This document shows positions 1 through 5,867 of a stretch of DNA of 6,092 nucleotides, one piece after another. The notes beneath the pieces are model-generated. The model saw nothing but the letters and a program-made list of their open reading frames with translations. It was not told the origin of the DNA and made no database searches. The stretch lies in contig SKID01000297.1 of the NCBI GenBank assembly GCA_007116605.1, positions 1-6,092 on the forward strand, given 5' to 3'. Within the stretch, counting starts at the first letter, position 1. Every line of letters starts with the position of its first letter. The DNA is from Tissierellia bacterium. Lineage in GTDB: Bacteria > Bacillota > Clostridia > Tissierellales > Dethiosulfatibacteraceae. The position numbers and the translations under genes are program-made.

Positions 1-248
1 AGCAAAAAACCTTCTTGACAATCTGATTGCATTAATCGGTCTTTAACTAAATCAACCACTAACTCGTCCGGCACTAGTAACCCTTGATTCATATACTCTT
101 GTGCTTTTTTCCCCAAATCAGTACCATTTTTAATGTTAGCTCTAAATATGTCGCCAGTCGAAATATGAGGAATATTGAATTTCTTGGATATATTTTCCGC
201 CTGAGTTCCTTTGCCAGCACCTGGAGGTCCTAAAAGCATTAATCTCAT
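1..248 (-). CDS. adk: Adenylate kinase, N-terminal part (cut by window edge)
   Basis: Adenylate kinase interconverts ATP + AMP and 2 ADP in the cytoplasm, balancing adenine nucleotides. I translated this fragment by hand: it begins MRLMLLGPPGAGKGTQ and 82 full codons are visible before the window ends. The P-loop GPPGAGKGT is at residues 7-15 and binds the phosphates of ATP. The AMP-binding stretch HISTGDIFR is at 28-36, with Thr31 and Arg36 in the usual AMP-contact places. The last visible residues, GFLL, are where the family continues into the DGFPR motif. The LID domain, which would show whether this is the zinc-binding form, lies outside the window. The ATG at 248 is preceded by GGGAGATGAT, a one-mismatch version of the consensus SD sequence. 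Two nearer upstream ATGs are out of frame. It follows the secY stop by 17 nt, the standard secY-adk arrangement, and is probably co-transcribed. Confidence 0.95.
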   Translation of the reverse strand, partial: MRLMLLGPPGAGKGTQAENISKKFNIPHISTGDIFRANIKNGTDLGKKAQEYMNQGLLVPDELVVDLVKDRLMQSDCQEGFL

Positions 249-265
249 TTCATCATCTCCCAACT

Positions 266-1534
266 TTATTTTAAAAACCCTTTGTAATGTCTCATCAACA
301 TCTGTGATTCAATTTGTTTCATTGTTTCAAGTGCAACCCCGACTACAATGAGCAAAGCTGTGCCACCAAAGTTAATGTTTAAATTAGTAAAGGAAAAAAT
401 GATGGTTGGTATAGAGGCAATAAAGGCTAATGTTACTGCTCCTACCAATGTAATTCTCGTTAATACCTTATTTAAATATTCTGCTGTCGGTTTTCCTGGT
501 CTAATCCCTGGGATAAATCCACCATACTGTTTTAAATTATTGGCATACTCAAATGGATTGAATTGAACTGCTGTATAAAAATAGGTGAAAAAGATAATCA
601 AAATAATATTGAAAGTTGAATAAATCCAAACACCTGGATTACCCGCTGGTGACAGATACTTCTCTACCCAGTTCACAAAGTTACCTTCAAAGAAAAATGC
701 TAATGTTTGAGGAAAGGCCAACAATGATGATGCAAAGATTACCGGAATAACTCCTGCCATCAAAACCTTGATTGGTATATGTGTACTTTGACCACCATAC
801 ATTTTCCTACCTACTACACGTTTAGCGTATTGAACATTAATCTTTCTCTCACCTTGTTGAACGGCTATAATTCCAACGATAATCGCCAGGGCAAAGATAG
901 CAAATAAAAATAACTCAATAAAATTAACTGTCCCTGCTACAAATAAACCAAAAGTGGTTGCAATACCCGCAGGAATACGAGATACAATCCCTCCAAAGAT
1001 AATGATTGATATCCCATTTCCAATACCTTTTTCAGTAATCTGCTCACCAAGCCACATCAAGAATGCTGTGCCTGCTGTCAAAGTTAACACTACTGTCACG
1101 ACCGACAATGTATCTGATGAAATCAAGGCTGAATTGAAAAATCCAACTGTATACGCCACTGCTTGCATCAATGCTAAGACAACTGTTAAATATCTCGTAT
1201 ATTGGGCTATTTTTTCTTTACCATCTTCACGTTTTGCAATTTCTTCTAACTTAGGAATAGCAATGGTTAATAATTGGAAGATAATTGAAGCTGTGATATA
1301 TGGATAAATACTTAAAGCAAATATCGTGAAATTTTGAAATGCACCACCTGACATCAAGTCGAAAAAGTCAAGTATCCCAGCATTCCCTTGAAACATTTGT
1401 TCAATAACCAATCTATCGATACCTGGCACAGGAATTTGAGATCCTAATCTAAATACAACAATCATTGCAAATGTGAATAGAATCTTTTTTCTTAAATCTG
1501 GAATTTTCCAAGCATTTCTCAAGGTTTCAAACAA
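266..1534 (-). CDS. secY: Preprotein translocase channel subunit SecY
   Basis: SecY is the pore of the SecYEG translocon. It moves unfolded proteins across the inner membrane with SecA, or into it with the ribosome and SRP. The 422 residues match the usual length. About ten hydrophobic segments are visible, roughly at 18-36, 66-90, 115-134, 144-162, 174-192, 205-226, 256-276, 304-325, 360-382 and 389-406. Family landmarks are TEKGIGNG (167-174), the basic cytosolic loop QQGERKINVQYAKR (226-239) that faces ribosome or SecA, and IPGIRPGKPT (341-350), whose Arg345 corresponds to the SecA-critical arginine of the C5 loop. The start is a TTG directly abutting the rplO TAA stop. MFETLRNAWKIPDLRKKI is the expected family N-terminus, and an SD sequence lies 8 nt upstream inside rplO. 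Stop is TAA, 17 nt before adk. The abutment suggests translation is coupled to rplO. Confidence 0.98.
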   Translation of the reverse strand: MFETLRNAWKIPDLRKKILFTFAMIVVFRLGSQIPVPGIDRLVIEQMFQGNAGILDFFDLMSGGAFQNFTIFALSIYPYITASIIFQLLTIAIPKLEEIAKREDGKEKIAQYTRYLTVVLALMQAVAYTVGFFNSALISSDTLSVVTVVLTLTAGTAFLMWLGEQITEKGIGNGISIIIFGGIVSRIPAGIATTFGLFVAGTVNFIELFLFAIFALAIIVGIIAVQQGERKINVQYAKRVVGRKMYGGQSTHIPIKVLMAGVIPVIFASSLLAFPQTLAFFFEGNFVNWVEKYLSPAGNPGVWIYSTFNIILIIFFTYFYTAVQFNPFEYANNLKQYGGFIPGIRPGKPTAEYLNKVLTRITLVGAVTLAFIASIPTIIFSFTNLNINFGGTALLIVVGVALETMKQIESQMLMRHYKGFLK

Positions 1535-1975
1535 TTAGATCACCTCTACCTTTCCACCAGCTGCTTCGATTTTCTCAACAGCTGTTTTGCTGAATTTATG
1601 AGCTTTTACTGTCAATTTCTTCTCGAGTTCTCCTCTGCCCAATACTTTTAATCCATCATTGAGCTTTTTGATAATTCCTAGCTCTTTTAACAATTCTGGG
1701 CTAACTTCTGCTCCATCTTCAAAACGGTTCAATGTTTCGATATTGATTTCAGAATAATTCGTTGCAAATATATTGGTAAATCCTCTTTTAGGAAGTCTTC
1801 TGTAAAGTGGCATTTGACCGCCTTCAAATCCTGGTCTTGTTCCACCACCTGAACGAGAGTTTTGTCCATCTTGTCCTCTTCCTGCTGTTTTACCTTGTCC
1901 TGTGGCAGTTCCTCTTCCAAGTCTTTTTCTTTTTTTGGTGCTGCCTGGATTTGGTCTTAATTCATGCAGTTTCAT
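1535..1975 (-). CDS. rplO: 50S ribosomal protein L15
   Basis: L15 is a late-assembling 50S protein whose extended N-terminal arm threads through 23S rRNA. The 146 residues match the bacterial family length. The N-terminus MKLHELRPNPGS is followed by a Gly/Arg/Lys-rich arm (about 14-50, including GRGTATGQGKTAGRG and RSGGGTRPGFEGGQ), then a compact C-terminal domain with the family pattern VLGRGELEKKLTVKAHKFS at 111-129. The ATG at 1975 has AAAGGAGGTG upstream, with 6 nt between GGAGG and the start. The gap from rpmD is 20 nt. The last three codons (Glu-Val-Ile) also form the SD sequence of secY, and the TAA stop touches the secY TTG. A shadow frame inside this gene has no independent support. 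Confidence 0.98.
   Translation of the reverse strand: MKLHELRPNPGSTKKRKRLGRGTATGQGKTAGRGQDGQNSRSGGGTRPGFEGGQMPLYRRLPKRGFTNIFATNYSEINIETLNRFEDGAEVSPELLKELGIIKKLNDGLKVLGRGELEKKLTVKAHKFSKTAVEKIEAAGGKVEVI
1539..1546 (-). promoter_or_regulatory. secY Shine-Dalgarno sequence inside rplO codons
   Basis: On the minus strand this reads GAGGTGAT, an uninterrupted 8-nt complement to the 16S rRNA 3' tail. It is built from the rplO codons GAG (Glu144) and GTG (Val145) and the first two bases of ATC (Ile146). Eight nucleotides separate GAGG from the secY TTG. It decides that TTG as the secY start, because no other start candidate shows an SD sequence. Confidence 0.85.
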
Positions 1976-1995
1976 TTTGCACCTCCTTTGATAAA

Positions 1996-2172
1996 TTATT
2001 CTTCTACTTCTACCATATGACTAACAACGTTAATCATCCCTCTTATTTGAGGTGTATCTTGCTTTTCAACAACTTGACCAATCTTTCTTAGGCCTAGTGC
2101 TTCGATTGTTTTTCTTTGTTTTGGTGTTTTACCAATTTTACTTCTTATAAGTTTCACTTTTATTGCTGCCAA
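1996..2172 (-). CDS. rpmD: 50S ribosomal protein L30 (TTG start)
   Basis: L30 is a small 50S protein that contacts 23S rRNA. Hand translation gives 58 residues, from MAAIKVKLIRSKIGKTPKQR to NVVSHMVEVEE, ending in TAA. This is the length and pattern of the bacterial family: a beta strand KVKLIRS, the basic IGKTPKQRKTIEALGLRKIG segment starting at 13, and the RGMINVVSHMV end. It fills the rpsE-rplO gap exactly where spc operons place rpmD. The start is TTG, with no in-frame ATG at the N-terminus. AAGGAGG lies upstream with 7 nt between GGAGG and the TTG, which supports it. Flanking gaps are 19 and 20 nt. At 58 residues with a TTG start it is easily missed by automatic gene calling. Confidence 0.95.
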   Translation of the reverse strand: MAAIKVKLIRSKIGKTPKQRKTIEALGLRKIGQVVEKQDTPQIRGMINVVSHMVEVEE

Positions 2173-2179
2173 GGTTCTT

Positions 2180-2186
2180 CCTCCTT
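2180..2186 (-). promoter_or_regulatory. rpmD Shine-Dalgarno sequence deciding a TTG start
   Basis: Minus-strand AAGGAGG sits 7 nt before the TTG at 2172, between the rpsE stop and L30. The codon immediately after the TTG begins the recognisable L30 sequence AAIKVKLIRS, so motif, spacing and protein agree. Confidence 0.85.
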
Positions 2187-2191
2187 AATAA

Positions 2192-2695
2192 TTATAGGAT
2201 TTCCTCTAAGGTCTTTCCTCTTAGTTTAGCTACTGTTTCTGGTTTTTTTATATTTTTAAGCGCATCCATAGTAGCGTTCACCACGTTTTTAGGGTTGTTA
2301 GAACCTAGTGATTTAGTTCGGATATCCCTGACTCCTGCTAATTCTAAGACAGCACGCACAGGTCCACCTGCGATAACACCTGTACCTGCAGCAGCTGGCT
2401 TCAATAATACTCTGCCTGCTCCAAATTCTCCCACCATTTCATGGGGAATTGATGTTCCGCTCAAAGGAACTTCAATCATAGATTTTTTTGCAGATTCAAT
2501 ACCTTTTTTAATCGCTTCCGGAATCTCTATCGCTTTACCCATGCCGACACCAACATGACCATTTTCGTCTCCCACAACGACTAAAACACTAAATCTAAAG
2601 TTTCTACCACCTTTAACAACTTTTGTTACCCTACTAATATTGACTACTTTTTCTTTTAAGTCTAATTGACTAGCATCTATTCGGCTACGTTCCAT
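2192..2695 (-). CDS. rpsE: 30S ribosomal protein S5
   Basis: S5 sits on the solvent side of the 30S subunit near helix 34 and contributes to decoding fidelity and mRNA entry. The 167 residues match the family. An N-terminal double-stranded-RNA-binding fold contains VTKVVKGGR (23-31), the loop where spectinomycin-resistance changes occur in other bacteria. It looks unaltered here, with the Val-Lys-Gly-Gly-Arg core intact. A Gly-rich segment VGVGMGKA (48-55) follows, and the C-terminal domain has the family stretch FGAGRVLLKPAAAGTGVIAG (91-110) and GSNNPKNVVNAT (131-142). The ATG at 2695 is the only sensible start, since an in-frame TAA lies just upstream. Its SD AAAGGAGG is 12 nt away, the longest spacing in the window. 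Gaps are 21 nt from rplR and 19 nt to rpmD. Confidence 0.98.
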   Translation of the reverse strand: MERSRIDASQLDLKEKVVNISRVTKVVKGGRNFRFSVLVVVGDENGHVGVGMGKAIEIPEAIKKGIESAKKSMIEVPLSGTSIPHEMVGEFGAGRVLLKPAAAGTGVIAGGPVRAVLELAGVRDIRTKSLGSNNPKNVVNATMDALKNIKKPETVAKLRGKTLEEIL

Positions 2696-2716
2696 TAAAT
2701 TTCTTTACCTCCTTTA

Positions 2717-3085
2717 CTAAAACTTTAATCCGCCTTCTCTTGCTCCATCTGCTAATGATTTCACACGACCATGATAAAGATATCCACCTCTGTCAAACAC
2801 TACGGTTTCAATGCCCTTTGCAAGTGACTTTTTAGCAACTTCTTGGCCTATCATTTTCGCGGTTTCTGTTTTATTAAGACCCTCTGCTTTTTCTTTCAAG
2901 TCTTTATCAATTGACGATGCAGAAACAAGTGTTACTCCTTTAGTATCATCAATGACTTGTACAAAGATGTTGGATGCACTTCTAAATACATTCAATCTTG
3001 GTCTTTCAGGAGTTCCTTGGATATGATTTCTCATTCTCAAATGTCTTTTTTGTCTTTTTTTGTTTCTATCTACTTTTTTAATCAT
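2717..3085 (-). CDS. rplR: 50S ribosomal protein L18
   Basis: L18 binds 5S rRNA and, with L5, docks it into the central protuberance of the 50S subunit. The 122 residues match the family. The N-terminus is highly basic (IKKVDRNKKRQKRHLRMRN), as expected for the RNA-binding tail. TPERPRLNVFRS (25-36) opens the globular domain, and the conserved end VVFDRGGYLYHGRVKSLADG (95-114) then AREGGLKF completes it. The ATG at 3085 follows AAAGGAG with 9 nt spacing, 19 nt after the rplF stop. This is the only gene here that ends in TAG. The next in-frame codon is TAA, giving a tandem stop that runs into the rpsE SD sequence. Confidence 0.98.
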   Translation of the reverse strand: MIKKVDRNKKRQKRHLRMRNHIQGTPERPRLNVFRSASNIFVQVIDDTKGVTLVSASSIDKDLKEKAEGLNKTETAKMIGQEVAKKSLAKGIETVVFDRGGYLYHGRVKSLADGAREGGLKF

Positions 3086-3104
3086 CCGGACACACTCCTT
3101 TCTA

Positions 3105-3644
3105 TTATTTTCCTGTCTTACCAGCTTTACGTCTTACTACTTCGTAATCATACTTAATTCCTTTACCTTTATAAGGCTCTGGACGTCTCCAGTCTCTAAT
3201 TACTGCTGCATAATTACCGACTTGCTGTTTGTTAATTCCTGAAACAATAATTTTATTGTTTCCTTCTATTGCTGTCTCGATTCCTTCAGGATCTTCCATT
3301 TCAACTGGATGTGAATACCCTAGATTAAGAATGAGTTTTTTGCCTTCTTTTTTTGCTCTATATCCAACACCAACAATTTCTAGTTTTTTCACATAACCTT
3401 CTGTTACACCAACAATCATATTGTTTACAAGAGTTCTTGTAAGACCGTGCAAAGATTTATGTTTTTTCTGTTCAGTTGGTCTTGCTACTTCTATAACATT
3501 GTCATTAACTGATATCTGCATCTCTGGTGAAAGTTGTTCGCTAAGAATTCCCTTAGGTCCCTTAACTTCCATGAAGTTATTATCACTTAATGCAACTTCA
3601 ACACCAGCAGGCACAGTTATTGGTTTTAAACCTATTCGTGACAT
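3105..3644 (-). CDS. rplF: 50S ribosomal protein L6
   Basis: L6 binds 23S rRNA helix 97 near the sarcin-ricin loop and the factor-binding site. The 179 residues show the family's two repeated domains: the first from MSRIGLKPITVPAGVEV with VKGPKGILS (27-35), the second from about 83, with VKKLEIVGVGYRAKKEGKKL (85-104) and LGYSHPVE (108-115). The C-terminal signature RRPEPYKGKGIKY (153-165) is intact. This is the region where aminoglycoside-resistance alterations are known in other species. The ATG at 3644 follows AGGAGGTG, with 7 nt between GGAGG and start. Gaps are 21 nt after rpsH and 19 nt before rplR. Confidence 0.98.
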   Translation of the reverse strand: MSRIGLKPITVPAGVEVALSDNNFMEVKGPKGILSEQLSPEMQISVNDNVIEVARPTEQKKHKSLHGLTRTLVNNMIVGVTEGYVKKLEIVGVGYRAKKEGKKLILNLGYSHPVEMEDPEGIETAIEGNNKIIVSGINKQQVGNYAAVIRDWRRPEPYKGKGIKYDYEVVRRKAGKTGK

Positions 3645-3665
3645 GATAGCACCTCCTCCTGTAAA

Positions 3666-4064
3666 TTACCACACGTAGCAGATTACTTCTCCGCCAACAC
3701 CTTGGATTTTTGCATTTTTTCCTGTCAACATTCCTTTAGAAGTTGATAGAATAGCTATGCCTAGCCCTCCTAATACCTTAGGAATTTCATCTTGCTTCAC
3801 ATACACTCTTAATCCAGGTTTAGAAATTCTTTTAATACCTGTGATTACTCTGCTTTTATCTTCTGTATACTTTAACTCAATCCTCAGTAAACCTTGCTTA
3901 CCATCTTCTATTACATCAAATCCTTTAATATATCCTTCCGCCACTAGAATGCTCGCTATTTCTTTTTTAATACTAGACGCGGGAACATTAACGGTTTCGT
4001 GCTTTGCATGATTGCCATTTCTGATTCTCGTTAACATATCAGCAATAGGATCAGTCATTACCAT
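3666..4064 (-). CDS. rpsH: 30S ribosomal protein S8
   Basis: S8 is a primary 16S rRNA binder that nucleates the central domain of the 30S subunit. In E. coli it also represses spc mRNA translation. The 132 residues match the family. The N-terminus MVMTDPIADMLTRIRNG is typical, and the C-terminal RNA-binding signature GIAILSTSKGMLTGKNAK (102-119) and the GGEVICYVW end are intact. Two in-frame ATGs are present, at 4064 and 4058. The first has the better spacing (AAGGAGG, then 8 nt) against 14 nt for the second, so I chose 4064. The gap from rpsN is 29 nt and holds only the SD region. Confidence 0.98.
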   Translation of the reverse strand: MVMTDPIADMLTRIRNGNHAKHETVNVPASSIKKEIASILVAEGYIKGFDVIEDGKQGLLRIELKYTEDKSRVITGIKRISKPGLRVYVKQDEIPKVLGGLGIAILSTSKGMLTGKNAKIQGVGGEVICYVW

Positions 4065-4093
4065 ATGTGTAACCTCCTTCCATCAAACTATTT

Positions 4094-4279
4094 TTACCAA
4101 CTTGCTTTTCTTACACCAGGAATTTGTCCTTTGTATGCTAATTCTCTAAAGCATATACGGCAAATTCCGAATTTTCTCAAATATGCGTGGGGTCTTCCAC
4201 AAATTCTACATCTTGAGTATTCTCTTGTGCTAAATTTTTGCTTTCTTTGTTGCTTGACTTTTAATGAAGTTTTTGCCAT
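4094..4279 (-). CDS. rpsN: 30S ribosomal protein S14, zinc-binding type Z
   Basis: S14 assembles late into the head of the 30S subunit. At 61 residues this is the short zinc-binding form (rpsZ-like in Firmicutes naming), not the cysteine-free form of about 90-100 residues. The zinc ligands are two CxxC pairs: Cys24/Cys27 in CRIC and Cys40/Cys43 in CRIC, with GRPHAYLRKFGI between them. The conserved end LAYKGQIPGVRKASW is present. The ATG at 4279 follows AAGGAGGT, whose first A's belong to the rplE stop codon, with 9 nt between GGAGG and start. The gap from rplE is 14 nt. Some Firmicutes carry a second, zinc-free S14 elsewhere under zinc control. Whether this genome does cannot be seen here. 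Confidence 0.98.
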   Translation of the reverse strand: MAKTSLKVKQQRKQKFSTREYSRCRICGRPHAYLRKFGICRICFRELAYKGQIPGVRKASW

Positions 4280-4287
4280 TCGTTATT

Positions 4288-4296
4288 ACCTCCTTA
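4288..4296 (-). promoter_or_regulatory. rpsN Shine-Dalgarno sequence overlapping the rplE stop
   Basis: On the minus strand TAAGGAGGT contains both the rplE TAA stop (4294-4296) and the rpsN SD sequence. A ribosome terminating on rplE covers the rpsN initiation site, which suggests translational coupling of L5 and S14. Confidence 0.85.
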
Positions 4297-4836
4297 CTTG
4301 GTAAAAGGCATTCCCATCAACTTCAACAGTTCTCTTGCTTCTTCATCTGTCTTAGCTGTTGTTGTTATGATAATGTCCATTCCACGAATTTTATCTACTT
4401 TATCATAATCTATTTCTGGGAAAATCAATTGTTCTTTTATTCCTAAAGCAAAGTTTCCTCTTCCGTCAAATGATTTCGGAGTCACTCCTCTAAAGTCCCT
4501 TACTCGAGGTAAGGCTACATTCATCAATTTATCCAAGAAATAAAACATTTTTATGCCTCTAAGCGTAACTTTGCAACCTACGCTCATTCCTTCTCTTAAC
4601 TTAAAGTTTGAGACAGATTTCTTGGCTTTTGTAACAACTGGTTTTTGTCCAGATATTACTGACATTTCGTTGACAGCACTTTCCAAAGCTTTTGCGTTTT
4701 CTCTTGCTTCGCCAACGCCCATGTTTAATACTACTTTTTCTATCTTTGGTGCCTGCATCACATTCGAGTAACCGAATTTTTCCATTAAAGCTGGCACTAC
4801 TTCATTTATATACTTATCTTGTAAACGTGAAGCCAT
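4294..4836 (-). CDS. rplE: 50S ribosomal protein L5
   Basis: L5 binds 5S rRNA and helix 84 of 23S rRNA in the central protuberance, and contacts the P-site tRNA elbow and S13 across the subunit interface. The 180 residues match the family. The N-terminus MASRLQDKYINEVVPALMEKF is typical. APKIEKVVLNMGVGEA (29-44) is the family signature region, followed by ISGQKPVVTKAKKSVSNFKLR (starting at 61), RVRDFRGV (111-118), FDGRGNFALGIKEQLIFPEI (123-142) and RGMDIIITTTAKTDEEA (151-167). The ATG at 4836 follows GGGAGGT, with 7 nt between GGAGG and start. The gap from rplX is 23 nt. Its TAA stop is part of the rpsN SD sequence. Confidence 0.98.
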   Translation of the reverse strand: MASRLQDKYINEVVPALMEKFGYSNVMQAPKIEKVVLNMGVGEARENAKALESAVNEMSVISGQKPVVTKAKKSVSNFKLREGMSVGCKVTLRGIKMFYFLDKLMNVALPRVRDFRGVTPKSFDGRGNFALGIKEQLIFPEIDYDKVDKIRGMDIIITTTAKTDEEARELLKLMGMPFTK

Positions 4837-4859
4837 AGTATGTACCTCCCTTCAATGAA

Positions 4860-5171
4860 TTATTCAAATACTTCTCCACACTTGACACATGTTCTTACTT
4901 TTTTCCCATTATCTAATACTTTAGCGCCTGTTCGAACACCTTTTTTACATTTGTCACAGTACAGGAGCACATTAGATACATGAATAGATCCCTCTTGCGT
5001 GATAATACCTGCTTGCTGCATGCTCTTATCTGCTTTTTTGTGTTTTGTTAGCATGTTTGCGCCTTCAACAATCACACGATTATTTTTAGTCAGACTTGCT
5101 AATATTTTTCCTCTTTTGCCTTTATCTTTTCCGCTAATAACGACTACTTTATCGCCTTTTTTTACGTGCAT
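4860..5171 (-). CDS. rplX: 50S ribosomal protein L24, four-cysteine form
   Basis: L24 is an early 50S assembly initiator that binds the 5' part of 23S rRNA near the exit tunnel. With the start at 5171 it has 103 residues. A KOW motif occupies about 4-31 (KKGDKVVVISGKDKGKRGKI), followed by VEGANMLTKHKK (35-46). A C-terminal zinc-ribbon-like pair CDKC (Cys72, Cys75) and CVKC (Cys95, Cys98) is present. Many bacterial L24 proteins lack these cysteines. An in-frame ATG at 5186 overlaps the rplN stop (TAATG) and would add MGGVS, but those codons contain GGGAGGTG, the SD sequence for the ATG at 5171 (7 nt from GGAGG), and nothing SD-like precedes 5186. I therefore chose 5171. The gap from rplN is 14 nt. 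Confidence 0.95.
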   Translation of the reverse strand: MHVKKGDKVVVISGKDKGKRGKILASLTKNNRVIVEGANMLTKHKKADKSMQQAGIITQEGSIHVSNVLLYCDKCKKGVRTGAKVLDNGKKVRTCVKCGEVFE

Positions 5172-5185
5172 ACTTACACCTCCCA

Positions 5186-5554
5186 TTACAGTACTTCAGG
5201 TGCCAATGATATTATTTTCATGTATTTACCGGCTCTTAACTCTCTAGTTACAGGTCCAAAAATACGAGTGCCTACAGGTGTCTTATCTTCTTTAATAATA
5301 ACTGCAGCATTCTCGTCAAATTTGATATAAGTGCCATCTTCACGATTGACGCCTTTTGTTGTCCTAACAATAACAGCTTTGATTACCTCGCCTTTTTTCA
5401 CAACGCCACCTGGTGTAGCGCTTTTCACAGACGCAACTACAACATCACCGATATTGCCATACCTTCTATTTGATCCACCTAACACTCTAATGACTAAAAT
5501 CTCTTTTGCACCAGAATTGTCAGCTACTTTCATTCTTGATTCTGACTGTATCAT
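5186..5554 (-). CDS. rplN: 50S ribosomal protein L14
   Basis: L14 is a five-stranded beta-barrel protein on the 50S interface that contacts 16S rRNA helix 14 in the 70S ribosome. RsfS also uses it to silence subunits. The 122 residues are the standard length. The N-terminus MIQSESRMKVADNSGAKEIL and the signature AVIVRTTKGVNREDGTYIKF (60-79) then DENAAVII are intact, as is GTRIFGPVTRELR (95-107). The end LAPEVL is typical. The ATG at 5554 follows GGGAGGT, with 7 nt between GGAGG and start. The 30-nt gap from rpsQ is the longest in the window and can form short competing hairpins around that SD sequence. It is the first gene of the spc operon in E. coli, but no promoter is visible in front of it here. 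Confidence 0.98.
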   Translation of the reverse strand: MIQSESRMKVADNSGAKEILVIRVLGGSNRRYGNIGDVVVASVKSATPGGVVKKGEVIKAVIVRTTKGVNREDGTYIKFDENAAVIIKEDKTPVGTRIFGPVTRELRAGKYMKIISLAPEVL

Positions 5555-5584
5555 CTGTTAACCTCCCTTCGTTAATCGTAAGGT

Positions 5585-5839
5585 TTATTTTGCTTTCTCT
5601 ATTATTTCAACCAATCTCCATCTTTTATCCTTAGACAAAGGTCTTGTTTCCATTAACTTTACTTTGTCACCTATGCCGCATTGGTTGAGTTCATCATGTG
5701 CTTTTAACTTCTTTGTCTTTTTGACTTTTTTGCTGTATAAAGGATGCGAAACAAATGTCTCAACTGTAACCACGATTGTTTTGTCCATTTTGTCTGAAAC
5801 AACTTTCCCGATTCTTACCTTTCTATTGCCTCTTTCCAC
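5585..5839 (-). CDS. rpsQ: 30S ribosomal protein S17 (GTG start, or TTG one codon upstream)
   Basis: S17 is a primary 16S rRNA binder with an OB fold that joins helices 7 and 11 of the 5' domain of the 30S subunit. The 84 residues match the family. MERGNRKVRIGKVVSDKMDK opens the protein, TIVVTVETFVSHPLYSKKVK follows, and the signature GDKVKLMETRPLSKDKRW (57-74) is intact. The start is either GTG at 5839 or TTG at 5842. The SD AAAGGAGG is 8 nt from the GTG and 5 nt from the TTG. GTG is the commoner start codon and yields the usual MERG N-terminus, so I prefer it. The alternative adds one residue (MVERG). The gap from rpmC is 25-28 nt depending on start choice. Confidence 0.95.
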   Translation of the reverse strand: MERGNRKVRIGKVVSDKMDKTIVVTVETFVSHPLYSKKVKKTKKLKAHDELNQCGIGDKVKLMETRPLSKDKRWRLVEIIEKAK

Positions 5840-5867
5840 CAAATAGACCTCCTTTCATAGACTATTA

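Noticed and set aside
15..20. TTGACA on the plus strand, a possible -35 box
   Set aside because: It lies antisense within adk coding sequence and has no -10 hexamer at 16-18 nt, so it is not a credible promoter.
954..1307. Plus-strand open frame of 117 codons
   Set aside because: It is antisense to the transmembrane-coding part of secY. Such frames are common opposite genes rich in hydrophobic codons, and there is no start signal.
1729..1920. Minus-strand 63-codon frame inside rplO
   Set aside because: It overlaps L15 in another frame, is low-complexity Gln/Glu/Lys-rich and has no supporting SD or homology that I recognise.
2163..2558. Plus-strand open frame of 131 codons
   Set aside because: It lies antisense to rpsE, has no SD sequence and its translation resembles no known domain. 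It is a shadow of the S5 gene.
4837..4859. Possible S8 autoregulatory operator near the rplX-rplE junction, as in the E. coli spc operon
   Set aside because: The 23-nt gap holds only the rplE SD, and I could not see an S8-binding helix resembling 16S helix 21 by eye. A covariance-model search would be decisive.
5172..5186. ATG at 5186 as the rplX start (TAATG overlap with rplN)
   Set aside because: The five extra codons are the SD region of the ATG at 5171, and no SD precedes 5186. L24 homologues begin near MHVKKGD.
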